From: Streptacidiphilus sp. PB12-B1b
GTDB lineage: Bacteria; Actinomycetota; Actinomycetes; Streptomycetales; Streptomycetaceae
DNA length: 64,000 bases
Direction: 5' to 3'
NCBI RefSeq assembly: GCF_014084125.1
Contig: NZ_CP048405.1
Location: forward strand, 4,464,001-4,528,000
Part shown: piece by piece, positions 52,701-61,486 of the stretch
How positions within the stretch are numbered: the stretch's first letter is position 1
Layout: each line of letters starts with the position of its first letter
Position numbers and translations under genes: made by a program
Notes under the pieces: model-generated
Seen by the model: the letters and a program-made list of their open reading frames with translations, nothing else
What the model was told of the DNA's origin: nothing
Database searches by the model: none

Positions 52701-53071
52701 CAGACCTCCAGCTTGCCTTCGAGCTGCTGCAGCATCCGGCGGGCCATGGCCAGGTTGGCCCGCTTGCGGTCCAGGGCCAGGTAGAGGAACAGACCGCCGC
52801 CGCTGCGCGAGGTGAGCGGGCGGATGATGTGGTACTGGCCGCTGAGGGTGATCAGGATGTCGTCGATGGCGCCGGTGATGCCGAGCATCTCCATGGTGCG
52901 CTGCTTGGCGCGCACCACGTCGGTGTTGCCCGCCGCGGCGGCGTTGAGGTCGAGGTCGGTGCCGCCGCCGAGGGTTCCCAGCGCCAGCCCGCTGTTCACG
53001 TCCACCAGGGCGACGCCGAGCGCGCCCTCGATGGCCATTGCTTCCTTGAGTGCGATGTCCGTGGATGCCAT
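52700..53071 (-). CDS. roadblock/LC7-domain protein
   Basis: A 123-residue single-domain roadblock/LC7 protein (ALKEAMAIEGALGVALVDVN, GLALGTLGGGTDLDLNAAAA, ILITLSGQYHIIRPL, GGGLFLYLALDRKRANLA). Such proteins regulate small GTPases of the MglA/conservon type in bacteria. No GTPase, histidine kinase or DUF742 gene is adjacent, so this is not a full conservon. ATG 53071 is chosen by family alignment; no clear Shine-Dalgarno is seen and ATG 53113 would add 14 residues. It is coupled to the ArsR gene. Confidence 0.87.
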   Translation of the reverse strand: MASTDIALKEAMAIEGALGVALVDVNSGLALGTLGGGTDLDLNAAAAGNTDVVRAKQRTMEMLGITGAIDDILITLSGQYHIIRPLTSRSGGGLFLYLALDRKRANLAMARRMLQQLEGKLEV

Positions 53072-53183
53072 GGACAGTGACGCTAGGCGAGCGGGCAGTG
53101 ACGGCACTGACAAATTGCAGAAGCCTGCAACTGACCCGCCGGGCGGTGTACTCTGCCTCGCTCGCCGTCCTGACGGCCTCGGC

Positions 53184-53879
53184 TCAGCCGTTGTCGGGCT
53201 GCGGCAGGTACGGCTCGAGGGCGTGCGCCAGGTTGGGCAGCGGCATGCTCTGCAGCCATATCTGCCCCGGCCCGGTCAGCGCGACCAGGAGGTAGCCGTC
53301 ACGGCCGAAGACCTTGTTGGCGATGCCGGGGACGGTGGTCATCTTGAACTTCACCCGGTCCTCGAACATGCCGACGTGGCCCGGGTGGACCAGCATCGTC
53401 TGGCCGGGGCCCAGGTTGTAGTGGCTCAGCTCCCCGGACAGCTCGACCCAGGCGCGGCCCTGCCCCTCCAGCTTCTGCAGGACGAAGCCGTCCCCGCCCC
53501 ACATGCCGCCGCGGAAGGTGTGCTGCAGACCCACGGTGGCGGCGACGCCGGGCGTGCCGCACAGCCAGCCGTGGCGGTGCACCAGGTAGCCCTGGCCCCG
53601 CTCGACGTCCACCGGCACGATGTGGCCGGGCACCTTCGCGGCGAAGGCCACCAGGCCCGCGCCGTCCTTGGCCTGGTACTGCGTCAGGAAGATGCCGCCG
53701 CCGCCGACCGCGCGCTTGAGCGTGCCCATCAGGCCGCCCGAGCCGGCCTTGGTGGTCTGCGACATGTGCACGTTCGCCGTCATCCACGACAGCTCGCCGT
53801 GCATGGAGATCACGGACTCCTTGGGCTCGAGTTGGATCTCCAGTACGGGCAGCGTGCTGCCCTTGACCTCAGCCTGCAT
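53184..53879 (-). CDS. AIM24-family protein
   Basis: A 231-residue beta-rich protein of the AIM24/TIGR00266 group: SVISMHGELSWMTANVHMSQ, GGGGIFLTQYQAKDGAGLVA, TFRGGMWGGDGFVLQKLEG and MLVHPGHVGMFEDRVKFKM. Bacterial members are widespread, often in pairs, and of unknown function. There is no signal peptide. ATG 53879 begins the conserved domain. It is divergent from the universal-stress-protein gene. Confidence 0.88.
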   Translation of the reverse strand: MQAEVKGSTLPVLEIQLEPKESVISMHGELSWMTANVHMSQTTKAGSGGLMGTLKRAVGGGGIFLTQYQAKDGAGLVAFAAKVPGHIVPVDVERGQGYLVHRHGWLCGTPGVAATVGLQHTFRGGMWGGDGFVLQKLEGQGRAWVELSGELSHYNLGPGQTMLVHPGHVGMFEDRVKFKMTTVPGIANKVFGRDGYLLVALTGPGQIWLQSMPLPNLAHALEPYLPQPDNG

Positions 53880-54205
53880 GAACGTCCCTCCGCATGATGT
53901 GCACCGGCCCTGTTTCCCCCGGCCACGGGCGACTTCGCCGCACCGCAGCACGCACGCTACCGCCCCGGCGGGCCCGCGCGGATGCTCGGGGGCACAGTTG
54001 TCCGACGGCGAGTGCGGGCCGGGTCGGGGCGGGCGCGCGGTGGCCTCGGCCGCGCGTCGGCGCCAGGAGGGCGGCCGAGACGGGCACACCGGGGAAGAGT
54101 GTCCGATATGTGCTGGTATGACAGTGCTTGCTATGCTCCCGCTGAGGTGGGCTGCCGCCCCCGCCGGAATCCCGCCAGGGATCCTCACCGTGCAGGAGTC
54201 GCCCC
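53880..54205. other. divergent intergenic region AIM24 / UspA
   Basis: About 326 nt with no supported gene. The segment 54095-54140 is AT-richer and contains TATGCT (54132-54137), a possible -10 for the usp gene, without a good -35. Confidence 0.3.
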
Positions 54206-55027
54206 ATGGAGTCGATCCGCCCCTTCCTGGTCGCCGTCGACGGATCCGACGACGCCTGGGCCGCTCTGGAGTGGACGGCGCGGGCCGCCGCCCGGGTCGG
54301 CGCGCCGCTGCGGGTGCTGAACGTCGAGCCGACCACCGGCGGCCTGGCCGAGGTGCTGCTCGGCCCGGGCCCGGAGCCGTCCCAGGACAGCCCGGTGACC
54401 GGCGAGGCGGTGGACAGGGCCAAGGCGGTGGCGCCCGGCCTCGCCGTGGCCACCCGGGTGGTCTCGGGCGACCCCAGGCACGTACTGCCCGCGCAGAGCC
54501 GGGGCGCGGCGCTGCTGGTGACCGGCACCCGCGGCCTGAGCGGTCTGCGCGGCTGGCTGGCCGGTTCGGTCAGCCGGGCGGCGGCCGGCTACGCGCGCTG
54601 CCCGGTGGTGGTGCACAAGCGGGCCGAGGACGTCACCGCCGGGCACATCCTGATCGGCCTGGACCCGTTCGACCTGCGCCCCGAGGTGCTGGCGTTCGCG
54701 GTCTCGGCCGCGCACGCGCTGGAGGCCCCGCTGCGGCTGATCGTCGGCGACCTGCCCTCGACCGAGCGGGCCGACGCGGCCAGGGACGAGCTGGAGACCG
54801 TGCTGGCCGCGCTGCACCAGGACCACCCGGCCCTGGACGTCACGGCCGAGTACTCCGCACGGGACGAGTCCGACTGGCTGGTGGAGCTCTCCCGGACGGC
54901 GGAGCTGGTGGCCGTGGGCCGCGAGCTGAGCGGCGTCCTGATGACCGACCCGCTGGGCCGGGCCGCCGACGCACTGCTCGACCAGGCCCACTGCCCGGTC
55001 GCAGTGGTCCCGGCCCGCACCCGCTGA
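54206..55027 (+). CDS. tandem universal stress protein (UspA family)
   Basis: A 273-residue cytosolic protein with two Usp domains. Domain 1 begins FLVAVDGSDDAWAALEWTAR and has the ATP-binding loop VTGTRGLSGLRGWLAGSVSR. Domain 2 begins ILIGLDPFDLRPEVLAF and ends VAVGRELSGVLMTDPLGRAA, then HCPVAVVPARTR. The nucleotide loop in domain 2 is degenerate. Such tandem Usps respond to stress or hypoxia. It is monocistronic and convergent with nagB. Confidence 0.92.
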   Translation: MESIRPFLVAVDGSDDAWAALEWTARAAARVGAPLRVLNVEPTTGGLAEVLLGPGPEPSQDSPVTGEAVDRAKAVAPGLAVATRVVSGDPRHVLPAQSRGAALLVTGTRGLSGLRGWLAGSVSRAAAGYARCPVVVHKRAEDVTAGHILIGLDPFDLRPEVLAFAVSAAHALEAPLRLIVGDLPSTERADAARDELETVLAALHQDHPALDVTAEYSARDESDWLVELSRTAELVAVGRELSGVLMTDPLGRAADALLDQAHCPVAVVPARTR

Positions 55028-55058
55028 GGCCGCAACCGGGCCCACAGCCGGGTGCCCG

Positions 55059-55847
55059 TCAGATGCCCTGCCAGGACGGCTTGGCGGCGTAGGTGGCCCG
55101 GAAGTAGTCGGCCAGCTTGAGCTCGGAGGCGGCGGCCTCGTCCACGACGACGGTGGCGTGCGGGTGCAGCTGCAGCGCCGAGGCGGGGACGACGCCCGCG
55201 ACCGGGCCCTCCACCGTCAGCGCCACGGCCTCGGCCTTGGCCTCGCCGGTGGCCAGCAGCACCAGGTGGCGGGCTTCCAGGATGGTCCCGATGCCCTGGG
55301 TGATCACGTGGTGCGGGACCTCGTCCAGGCTGTCGAAGAAGCGGGCGTTGTCCTCCCGGGTCTGCTGGGTGAGGGTCTTGATCCGGGTGCGGGAGGCCAG
55401 CGAGGAGCAGGGCTCGTTGAAGCCGATGTGGCCGTCGGTCCCTATGCCCAGCAGCTGCAGGTCCACCCCGCCGGCGTCGGCCAGGGCCTGGTCGTAGGCG
55501 GCGCAGGCGGCGGCGACGGCCTCGGCCGCGACCGAGCCGTCCGGGCCCATGAAGGACGCCTCGGTCAGGCCGAGCGGCTCCACCACCTCGCGCAGCACCA
55601 CCGAGCGGTAGGACTCGGGGTGGCCCTTGGGCAGGCCGACGTACTCGTCCAGCTGGCAGATCCTGGCCCGGGAGACGTCCAGCCCCAGGTCGCGGACCTT
55701 GGCGGTGAGCGCCTGGTAGATCGGCAGCGGGGTCGATCCGGTGGCGACGCCGAGCAGCGCGTCCGGCTTGCGGGACAGCAGCTCGACGATGGCCGCAGCG
55801 ATGAGCTCGCCGCCCGCTGCGGCGTCCGGAACGATCACAATCTCCAT
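55059..55847 (-). CDS. nagB: glucosamine-6-phosphate deaminase
   Basis: A 262-residue enzyme that converts glucosamine-6-phosphate to fructose-6-phosphate and ammonia, the entry of chitin-derived GlcN into glycolysis. Conserved motifs: LLGVATGSTPLPIYQAL (phosphate loop), ICQLDEYVGLP (catalytic Asp), LLGIGTDGHIGFNEP (catalytic Asp/His) and FFDSLDEVPHHVITQGIGT. Length is typical. ATG 55847 is fixed by the family start MEIVIV. A DasR-type site lies 46-59 nt upstream, as for streptomycete nagB genes. Confidence 0.96.
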   Translation of the reverse strand: MEIVIVPDAAAGGELIAAAIVELLSRKPDALLGVATGSTPLPIYQALTAKVRDLGLDVSRARICQLDEYVGLPKGHPESYRSVVLREVVEPLGLTEASFMGPDGSVAAEAVAAACAAYDQALADAGGVDLQLLGIGTDGHIGFNEPCSSLASRTRIKTLTQQTREDNARFFDSLDEVPHHVITQGIGTILEARHLVLLATGEAKAEAVALTVEGPVAGVVPASALQLHPHATVVVDEAAASELKLADYFRATYAAKPSWQGI

Positions 55848-55880
55848 GCTGAAATCCCACCCATCCCAGGCGTGCGCCCT

Positions 55881-55907
55881 GTGGTACCGACCGTGGTATA
55901 GACCATT
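55881..55907 (-). promoter_or_regulatory. DasR-type dre site(s) upstream of nagB
   Basis: On the reverse strand the 16 nt at 55907-55892 match the dre consensus ACTGGTCTAGACCACT at 13 positions. The core ATGGTCTATACCAC is near-palindromic. A weaker copy (about 9 of 16) abuts it, so the plus strand reads as two 12-nt direct repeats GTGGTANNGACC. DasR would repress nagB until GlcN-6-P accumulates. Confidence 0.75.
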
Positions 55908-55921
55908 TGCCAGCGATGATC

Positions 55922-56863
55922 TCACACCTCGGCCGTGTCCGTCCCCTCCGTCCGGGGCGCGGCCGGGGCGGGCCCGAACAGGGCGGCGGCGTTGTCGTGG
56001 CAGACCGCCCGCAGCCAGTCCCGGCCCAGGTCGAGCCGGGCCAGCGCCTCCAGCGCGTGCAGGTAGGGGTAGGGGAGGTTGGGGTAGTCGCTGCCGAACA
56101 GGATGCGGTCGCCGAAGTCGGCCAGCCTGGGCAGCTCGGACGGCGGGAACGGCGCCGTCGCCTCGCTGAAGTCGGTGAAGGCCATGGTGGTGTCCAGCCG
56201 TACGCCGGGGTGGCGGGCCGCGAGGTCGAGGAAGTCGCCGTACTCCGGCATCCCCATGTGGGCGACGACCAGCCGCAGCCGGGGGTGCCGGGCCAGCAGC
56301 CGGGCGATCGGCTCGGGGCCGGTGTGCTTCCCCGGCACCGGCCCCGAGCCGCAGTGGGCCACCACCGGCACCCCGGCCTCGGCCAGCAGCCCCCACACCG
56401 GCTCCAGCAGCGCGTCGTTGGGGTCGTAGCCGCCGACCTGCACATGCGCCTTGAACACCCGCGCGCCCTGCCGCACCGCCTGCTCGACGTAGTCGGCGGC
56501 CTCCGGCTCGGGGAAGAAGGTCGCGGTGTGCAGGCAGTCCGGGGTGCGGGCGGCGAAGTCGGCGGCCCAGGCGTTGAGCCAGGCGGCCATGGCAGGCTTG
56601 TGCGGGTAGAGCATGGCGGTGAAGGCCCGGACCCCGAACGAGCGCAGCACCTCCAGCCGCTGCTCCTCCCGCATCCGGTAGGTGATCGGCCAGCTCCGCC
56701 CGACCAGCGGCCCGGCCGCGTCGAAGTAGGCCCAGACCTTGTCCAGCACCCGGTCGGGCATGAAGTGGGTGTGAACATCGACGAGCCCCGGCAGTCCCAG
56801 CTCCCGCCAGAACGCCGTGACCCGCTCGGCCTCGCCGTCCGGCGGCGTGTCCTCGGTCGCCAT
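55922..56863 (-). CDS. amidohydrolase-family (amidohydrolase 2) metal-dependent hydrolase
   Basis: A 313-residue TIM-barrel enzyme. The HxH metal site is VDVHTHFMP. The second His lies in VVAHCGSG, further ligands in VVAHMGMPEY, and the catalytic Asp in ILFGSDYPNLPYPYLH. This is the amidohydrolase 2 layout (decarboxylases, lactonases). ATG 56863 is chosen because GGAGG is 8 nt upstream. It is transcribed toward nagB but lies upstream of nagB's own dre site, so co-regulation is uncertain. The substrate is unknown. Confidence 0.87.
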   Translation of the reverse strand: MATEDTPPDGEAERVTAFWRELGLPGLVDVHTHFMPDRVLDKVWAYFDAAGPLVGRSWPITYRMREEQRLEVLRSFGVRAFTAMLYPHKPAMAAWLNAWAADFAARTPDCLHTATFFPEPEAADYVEQAVRQGARVFKAHVQVGGYDPNDALLEPVWGLLAEAGVPVVAHCGSGPVPGKHTGPEPIARLLARHPRLRLVVAHMGMPEYGDFLDLAARHPGVRLDTTMAFTDFSEATAPFPPSELPRLADFGDRILFGSDYPNLPYPYLHALEALARLDLGRDWLRAVCHDNAAALFGPAPAAPRTEGTDTAEV

Positions 56864-57113
56864 GGCAACCACCTCCCTTCCCGATCATGCCAGTCGGCGC
56901 CGACCGCCGGGCCGCGGACCCCGCCCGGCTGCGGACCGGCCGCGCGGGGCCGGGCCCTGAGTGATCATCAGGCGACTTCTCCGGCCGTCGTACCGGGCAT
57001 ACTCTTGCCCCGGGGGCGCGCCGCACGGGCACACGCGCCGCGCAGTACGGCAGCAGCCGTACGGCAGCAGGAGCGTTACGTCCGGGGATGTACGCCGACG
57101 AGGGTGGGGAAGC

Positions 57114-57935
57114 ATGGCAGAGGGTTCGACGTATCCGGAGCCGCAGGGCCGGGACCAGGGTCGGCTCGACACCGGCATACCCCACATCGCCCGGGTGTAC
57201 GACTACTGGCTCGGCGGCAAGGACAACTACGCGGTGGACCGCGAGGTCGCCGAGAAGGTCATCGCCACCGGCAACCCGGTGACCCACAACGTGCGCGCCA
57301 ACCGGGCCTTCCTCGGCCGGGCGGTGCACTACCTGGCCGCGGAGGCCGGGATCCGGCAGTTCCTGGACCTGGGCACCGGGCTCCCCTCGGCCGACAACAC
57401 CCACGAGGTGGCCCAGCGGGTCGACCCCCAGGCGCGGATCGTCTACGCCGACAACGACCCGATCGTGCTGGTCCACGCCCGGGCGCTGCTGACCGGCAGC
57501 CCGTCCGGGGCCACCACCTACATCCACGCCGACGTCCGGGACACCGAGAAGATCCTGCTGGAGGCGCGCTCGACGCTGGACTTCGACCAGCCGATCGCGG
57601 TGGTCATGGCGGGGCTGATGCACTGCATCCCGGACGAGGACGATCCGGCGGGCCTGGTCGCCACCGTGCTGTCCGAGGTGGTCTCCGGCAGCTACCTGGC
57701 GCTGTCCCAGCCGGCCGCCGACATCAACGGCCTCGCCATGGCCCGGACCGGCGCGGTGATGGACCGGCTGATGCCGGCCAAGATCACCTACCGCACCCGT
57801 GACCAGGTCGCCCGCTTCTTCGAGGGCACCGAGCTGCTCGAGCCGGGCCTGGTGCCCGCCCCCTCCTGGCGGCCCGCCCCCGGCGCGGACACCGCCCCTC
57901 GCTCGGTCTGGGCCGGCGTCGGCCGCAAGCCCTGA
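57114..57935 (+). CDS. SAV2177/DUF574-type SAM-dependent methyltransferase
   Basis: A 273-residue member of the streptomycete-expanded SAV2177 family. Its hallmark N-terminus is TGIPHIARVYDYWLGGKDNY, followed by FLDLGTGLPSADNTHEVAQ (motif I), VYADNDPIVLVHARALL and a C-terminal WAGVGRKP. Function is unknown; members are often regulated during development. ATG 57114 follows GGGGA. It is monocistronic. Confidence 0.92.
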   Translation: MAEGSTYPEPQGRDQGRLDTGIPHIARVYDYWLGGKDNYAVDREVAEKVIATGNPVTHNVRANRAFLGRAVHYLAAEAGIRQFLDLGTGLPSADNTHEVAQRVDPQARIVYADNDPIVLVHARALLTGSPSGATTYIHADVRDTEKILLEARSTLDFDQPIAVVMAGLMHCIPDEDDPAGLVATVLSEVVSGSYLALSQPAADINGLAMARTGAVMDRLMPAKITYRTRDQVARFFEGTELLEPGLVPAPSWRPAPGADTAPRSVWAGVGRKP

Positions 57936-58425
57936 CGGGCGCCCCGACCCCTGCCGCGCGTCGGTGCCCGCTCCCACCAGCCGAACGGCCGGTCGGTGAC
58001 CTCGGACGATGCTGTTCCCGCCGGTCCCCCGAGCAGCCCGGAGCGCTCCCCGGGAGCCCGCCGGGAGCCCGCCGGCCGCCGGCTCGGGCGGCCCGTGCCG
58101 GGGTGCGGCGGACGCCAGCAGGGGCCCCGGCTGCACAGCCCGTTCACACCAGAAGGGAAGATGAACGGATGGCAACCAGAATCGATGCGCTCTCCAGCCG
58201 TCTCCGGCCCCTGGGACACCCCGGCGTCCGGGGGCATCACCGGACGCCCGACAGCTGACGCGGCCCGCCGCACCAGCCCATCGGTTGCCCCAGGATCGCC
58301 CGGCGGCGCAGGCCGCGGGAGGCGCAGGGGCCTGCCGCTCCCCCATCGGGATCCGCTTCGCGTCAGCCTCCGGTCCGTACGCGCAGGCAGCCTCCCGTCC
58401 GCCCTCCCCCGAACCCCGAGAGTCC
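57936..58425. other. intergenic region upstream of PAP2-type gene
   Basis: About 490 nt without a supported gene. Open frames here have no family resemblance and no ribosome site. A purine-rich patch near 58150-58190 is the only compositional change. Confidence 0.3.
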
Positions 58426-59328
58426 ATGAAGAGCGATCACGCATACCTCACCCGTGAGTCCGACGACGGGTCGGCACGCAGCTCCGGCACCGAGCCGGAG
58501 GGCACGGTCGGTGTCGCGCCCCCGGCCCCGGCCTCCGCGCAGGACGGGGCGGCCGAGCCGCGCCGCCGGTGGTGGCGCCGCAAGTGGGGCTGGGAGGTGC
58601 TGTTGGTCCTGTACGCGATATACGACGGCAGCCGCCTGCTGGTGCACACCAGCCTGCTGCAGGCGCAGCACCACGGGGACGCCATCCTCCGGCTGGAGCG
58701 CCGACTGCACCTCAGCCCGGAGCGGACGCTGAACCACCTGTTCGCCACCCATGCCTGGCTGGGCGTGCCGGCGGACTTCGTCTACGCCTCACTGCACTAT
58801 GTGATCACCGTCGCGGTGCTGTTCTGGGTGTGGCGCTCGCACCGCGACCACTACCGCATGGCCCGGACCTGGCTGGGCCTGGCCACGCTGCTCGGGGTCG
58901 TCGGCTTCGTCGCCTTCCCGACCGCGCCGCCGCGGCTGCTGGGCTCCTCGTACCACTTCACCGACATCCTGGCGGAGCACTCCACAGTCGGCTGGTGGGG
59001 CACCGGCGGCGGCGGCACCCCGCGCGGGCTGGCCGACATGAGCAACGAGTTCGCGGCCATGCCCAGCCTGCACGTGGGCTGGGCGCTCTGGTGCGGCCTG
59101 CTGGTCTTCCTGCACGCCCGGCACCGGCTGGTGCGCCTCCTCGGCCTGGTGTACCCCTTTGCCATCGCGTTCGTGGTGATGGGCACCGGCAACCACTACC
59201 TGCTGGACTGCGTGATCGGCGCGCTGGTGGCGCTGGTCAGCCTGTGGGCCACCCCGCCGCTGCTGCGCTGGAGCGACCAGGCCGGGCGGGCGGCGCGGCG
59301 CGGGCTGCACCGGCTGGTCCGCCGCTGA
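58426..59328 (+). CDS. PAP2-superfamily membrane phosphatase (Aur1/Ipt-like)
   Basis: A 300-residue integral membrane protein. A hydrophilic N-terminal ~55 residues precede about six helices. The PAP2-like catalytic segments are FAAMPSLHVGWALWCGLLVF (motif with catalytic His) and GTGNHYLLDCVIGAL (second His). AFPTAPPRLLG also matches the inositol-phosphotransferase-like branch. It probably acts on a lipid phosphate at the outer membrane face. ATG 58426 has only a weak ribosome site. Confidence 0.85.
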   Translation: MKSDHAYLTRESDDGSARSSGTEPEGTVGVAPPAPASAQDGAAEPRRRWWRRKWGWEVLLVLYAIYDGSRLLVHTSLLQAQHHGDAILRLERRLHLSPERTLNHLFATHAWLGVPADFVYASLHYVITVAVLFWVWRSHRDHYRMARTWLGLATLLGVVGFVAFPTAPPRLLGSSYHFTDILAEHSTVGWWGTGGGGTPRGLADMSNEFAAMPSLHVGWALWCGLLVFLHARHRLVRLLGLVYPFAIAFVVMGTGNHYLLDCVIGALVALVSLWATPPLLRWSDQAGRAARRGLHRLVRR

Positions 59329-59505
59329 GCCGCGGGCGGCCGCCGCAGGCCGCCCGCCGCACGGGCCCGACCCGCCTGCGACCCGCTTCGGCCCCGGTCG
59401 GACCGGGCCCGCCCCCGACCCGACTCGACGTGCACACCCGATCACGGCCGGTGATCCTGGTGGGACGAGGCGGCCCGCCCGGGCCCCGTTGAGGAGGGTC
59501 ACCGC

Positions 59506-61017
59506 GTGAGCACCATGGACGTCCCGGCCGAGCGGGAGGGAGCCGGTCCGGGCGGGGCAGCTCCGCCGACGGCCCCGCAGACCCGGTCCGGCGCCCAGGG
59601 CCGACGGGTATCGGCGCCCGCGCCGCGGATGACCTGGATCACCCTGGCGCTGATGACCACCAGCTCGGTGGCCAGCCTGCGGTCCGCCCCGACCATGGCC
59701 GTGTACGGCCTGGCCTGCGTCTTCCTGTACCTGCTGCCCGCGCTGGTGTTCCTGCTGCCGACCGCCCTGGTCTCGGCCGAGCTGGCCTCCGGCTGGGAAG
59801 GCGGGGTCTACCGCTGGGTGTCGGAGGGGCTGTCCCGGCCGCTGGGCTTCCTGGCGGTGTGGTGCCAGTTCGCCATGACGATCTTCTACTACCCGAGCCT
59901 GCTCGCCTACGTGGCCAGCACCATCGCCTACGTGATCAATCCCAGGCTGGCCAGCAACGGCCTGTACACCGCGATCGTGATCATGGTGCTGTACTGGACC
60001 GGCGTCTGGGTCTCCTCGCGCGGGACCGGCGCGGTGGCCGGGCTCTCCTCATTCGGGCTGGTCATCGGCACGCTGATCCCGGGCACCCTGCTGGTCGTGC
60101 TCGGCCTGGTCTTCCTGGGCCAGGGCAACAGCTCGGCCGCGCCGATGAACGCCGGGAACATCCTGCCGCCCTGGGCCGGGCTGGCCAGCCTGGTGCTGAT
60201 CGTCAACAACTTCCTCAGCTACTCCGGCATGGAGATGAACGCGGTCCACGTCTCCTCGCTGCGCAAGCCGGCCCGGGAGTTCCCGCGCTCGATGTTCCTC
60301 GCCTCCGGCCTGGTGCTGCTGATCTTCATCCTTCCGGCCCTGGCGATCAGCTGGGTCGTGCCCGCCGCACAGCTCAGCCTGACCGCCGGGGTGATGCAGG
60401 CGTTCGACTCGTTCTTCGCGTACTTCCACGTCGGCTGGCTGACGCCGGTGATCGCGGTGGCGCTGATCGCCGCCTCGCTGGGCGGCATGCTCACCTGGCT
60501 GGCCGGGCCGTCCAAGGGGCTGCTGCTGATCTCCCGGCAGGAGGGCTACCTGCCGCCGTTCCTGCAGCGGCTGAACAAGAACGGCGTCCAGCAGAACATC
60601 CTGGTCACCCAGGGCGTCGTCACCACCGTCATCGCCCTGGCGTACGCGCTGATCCCGGACGTCTCCAGCGCGTACTGGATCTTCTCGGTGATCACCACCC
60701 AGGTGTACCTGATCGTCTACCTGCTGATGTTCGCCGCCGCGATCCGGCTGAGGCGGACCCAGCCGGACCATCCGCGCGGCTATCGGGCCCCGGCGCTGAC
60801 CGTGCTCAGCAGCGTCGGGCTGCTGGCCTCGGCCGCCGCCATGGCGATCGGCTTCGTCCCCTCCTCGCAGTTCGGCGGCGGCAGCGCCTGGCGCTACGTG
60901 GCCATCGTCGGCGGCGGGCTGGTCGTCCTCGGGCTGGTCATCCCCTACCTGTTCCTGAGGCTGCGCAAGCCCGAGTGGAAGCTGGACCGGGACGCCGCGC
61001 CGGAGGTGGCCCGATGA
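59506..61017 (+). CDS. APC-family amino acid permease
   Basis: A 503-residue transporter with about 12 helices, starting MTWITLALMTTSSVASLRSA after a 40-residue hydrophilic tail. NNFLSYSGMEMNAVHVSSLR and GPSKGLLLISRQEGYLPPFL are typical of the glutamate:GABA antiporter-like branch. GTG 59506 follows GAGGAGG. Its stop overlaps the next gene (ATGA). Together with the downstream peptidase it suggests amino acid or dipeptide use. Confidence 0.91.
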   Translation: MSTMDVPAEREGAGPGGAAPPTAPQTRSGAQGRRVSAPAPRMTWITLALMTTSSVASLRSAPTMAVYGLACVFLYLLPALVFLLPTALVSAELASGWEGGVYRWVSEGLSRPLGFLAVWCQFAMTIFYYPSLLAYVASTIAYVINPRLASNGLYTAIVIMVLYWTGVWVSSRGTGAVAGLSSFGLVIGTLIPGTLLVVLGLVFLGQGNSSAAPMNAGNILPPWAGLASLVLIVNNFLSYSGMEMNAVHVSSLRKPAREFPRSMFLASGLVLLIFILPALAISWVVPAAQLSLTAGVMQAFDSFFAYFHVGWLTPVIAVALIAASLGGMLTWLAGPSKGLLLISRQEGYLPPFLQRLNKNGVQQNILVTQGVVTTVIALAYALIPDVSSAYWIFSVITTQVYLIVYLLMFAAAIRLRRTQPDHPRGYRAPALTVLSSVGLLASAAAMAIGFVPSSQFGGGSAWRYVAIVGGGLVVLGLVIPYLFLRLRKPEWKLDRDAAPEVAR

Positions 61018-61451
61018 GCCGCTCGCTGACGGCCTCGCAGCACCGCTGGATCTACCTGGGCTCGATCCTGCTGCTGGTGGCGCTGCTGGTGGTCGGCCTG
61101 CTGACGTTCCACCAGGTCCGGGTCTCCAACCAGGCCAACGACAAGGCGCGGCAGTTGTCCGCCGAGCTGGAGGCGGCCGGCTTCCCGGTGCCGGACCAGC
61201 GGGAGATCACCGACACCCTGGGCACGGACGGCGGCTCGGTCTGCCAGGATCCCTCCGGGGGGCTGCGGCAGGCGCAGTGGAAGGACGCCATGGTGAACGG
61301 GGCGGCCGGGCCCGGGCAGCGGCCGGTCCTGGCCGACGCGGACGTGGTGCGGGCCGAGGCGCTGGTGCTCTCCGTGTACTGCCCCGACCAGCTGTCCGAC
61401 TTCCAGACCAAGATCGCAGACCTCCACCTCGACAACACCGCGCGCGAGTGA
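61014..61451 (+). CDS. small single-pass membrane protein coupled to the permease
   Basis: A 145-residue protein with one N-terminal helix (IYLGSILLLVALLVVGLLTF) and a soluble extracytoplasmic domain of about 105 residues with two cysteines (GSVCQDPSG, LSVYCPDQ) that could form a disulfide. No family recognised. The 4-nt overlap with the permease implies a subunit or accessory role. It is 35 nt upstream of the M20 peptidase gene. Confidence 0.8.
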   Translation: MSRSLTASQHRWIYLGSILLLVALLVVGLLTFHQVRVSNQANDKARQLSAELEAAGFPVPDQREITDTLGTDGGSVCQDPSGGLRQAQWKDAMVNGAAGPGQRPVLADADVVRAEALVLSVYCPDQLSDFQTKIADLHLDNTARE

Positions 61452-61486
61452 CCGCCCGCCCGCCGCGAGACGCCAAGGAGCAGTCC

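Noticed and set aside
57996-58457. Forward frame of about 150 codons between the methyltransferase and PAP2 genes
   Set aside because: No ribosome site, no conserved motifs, overlaps the PAP2 gene start, and has shadow-like composition.
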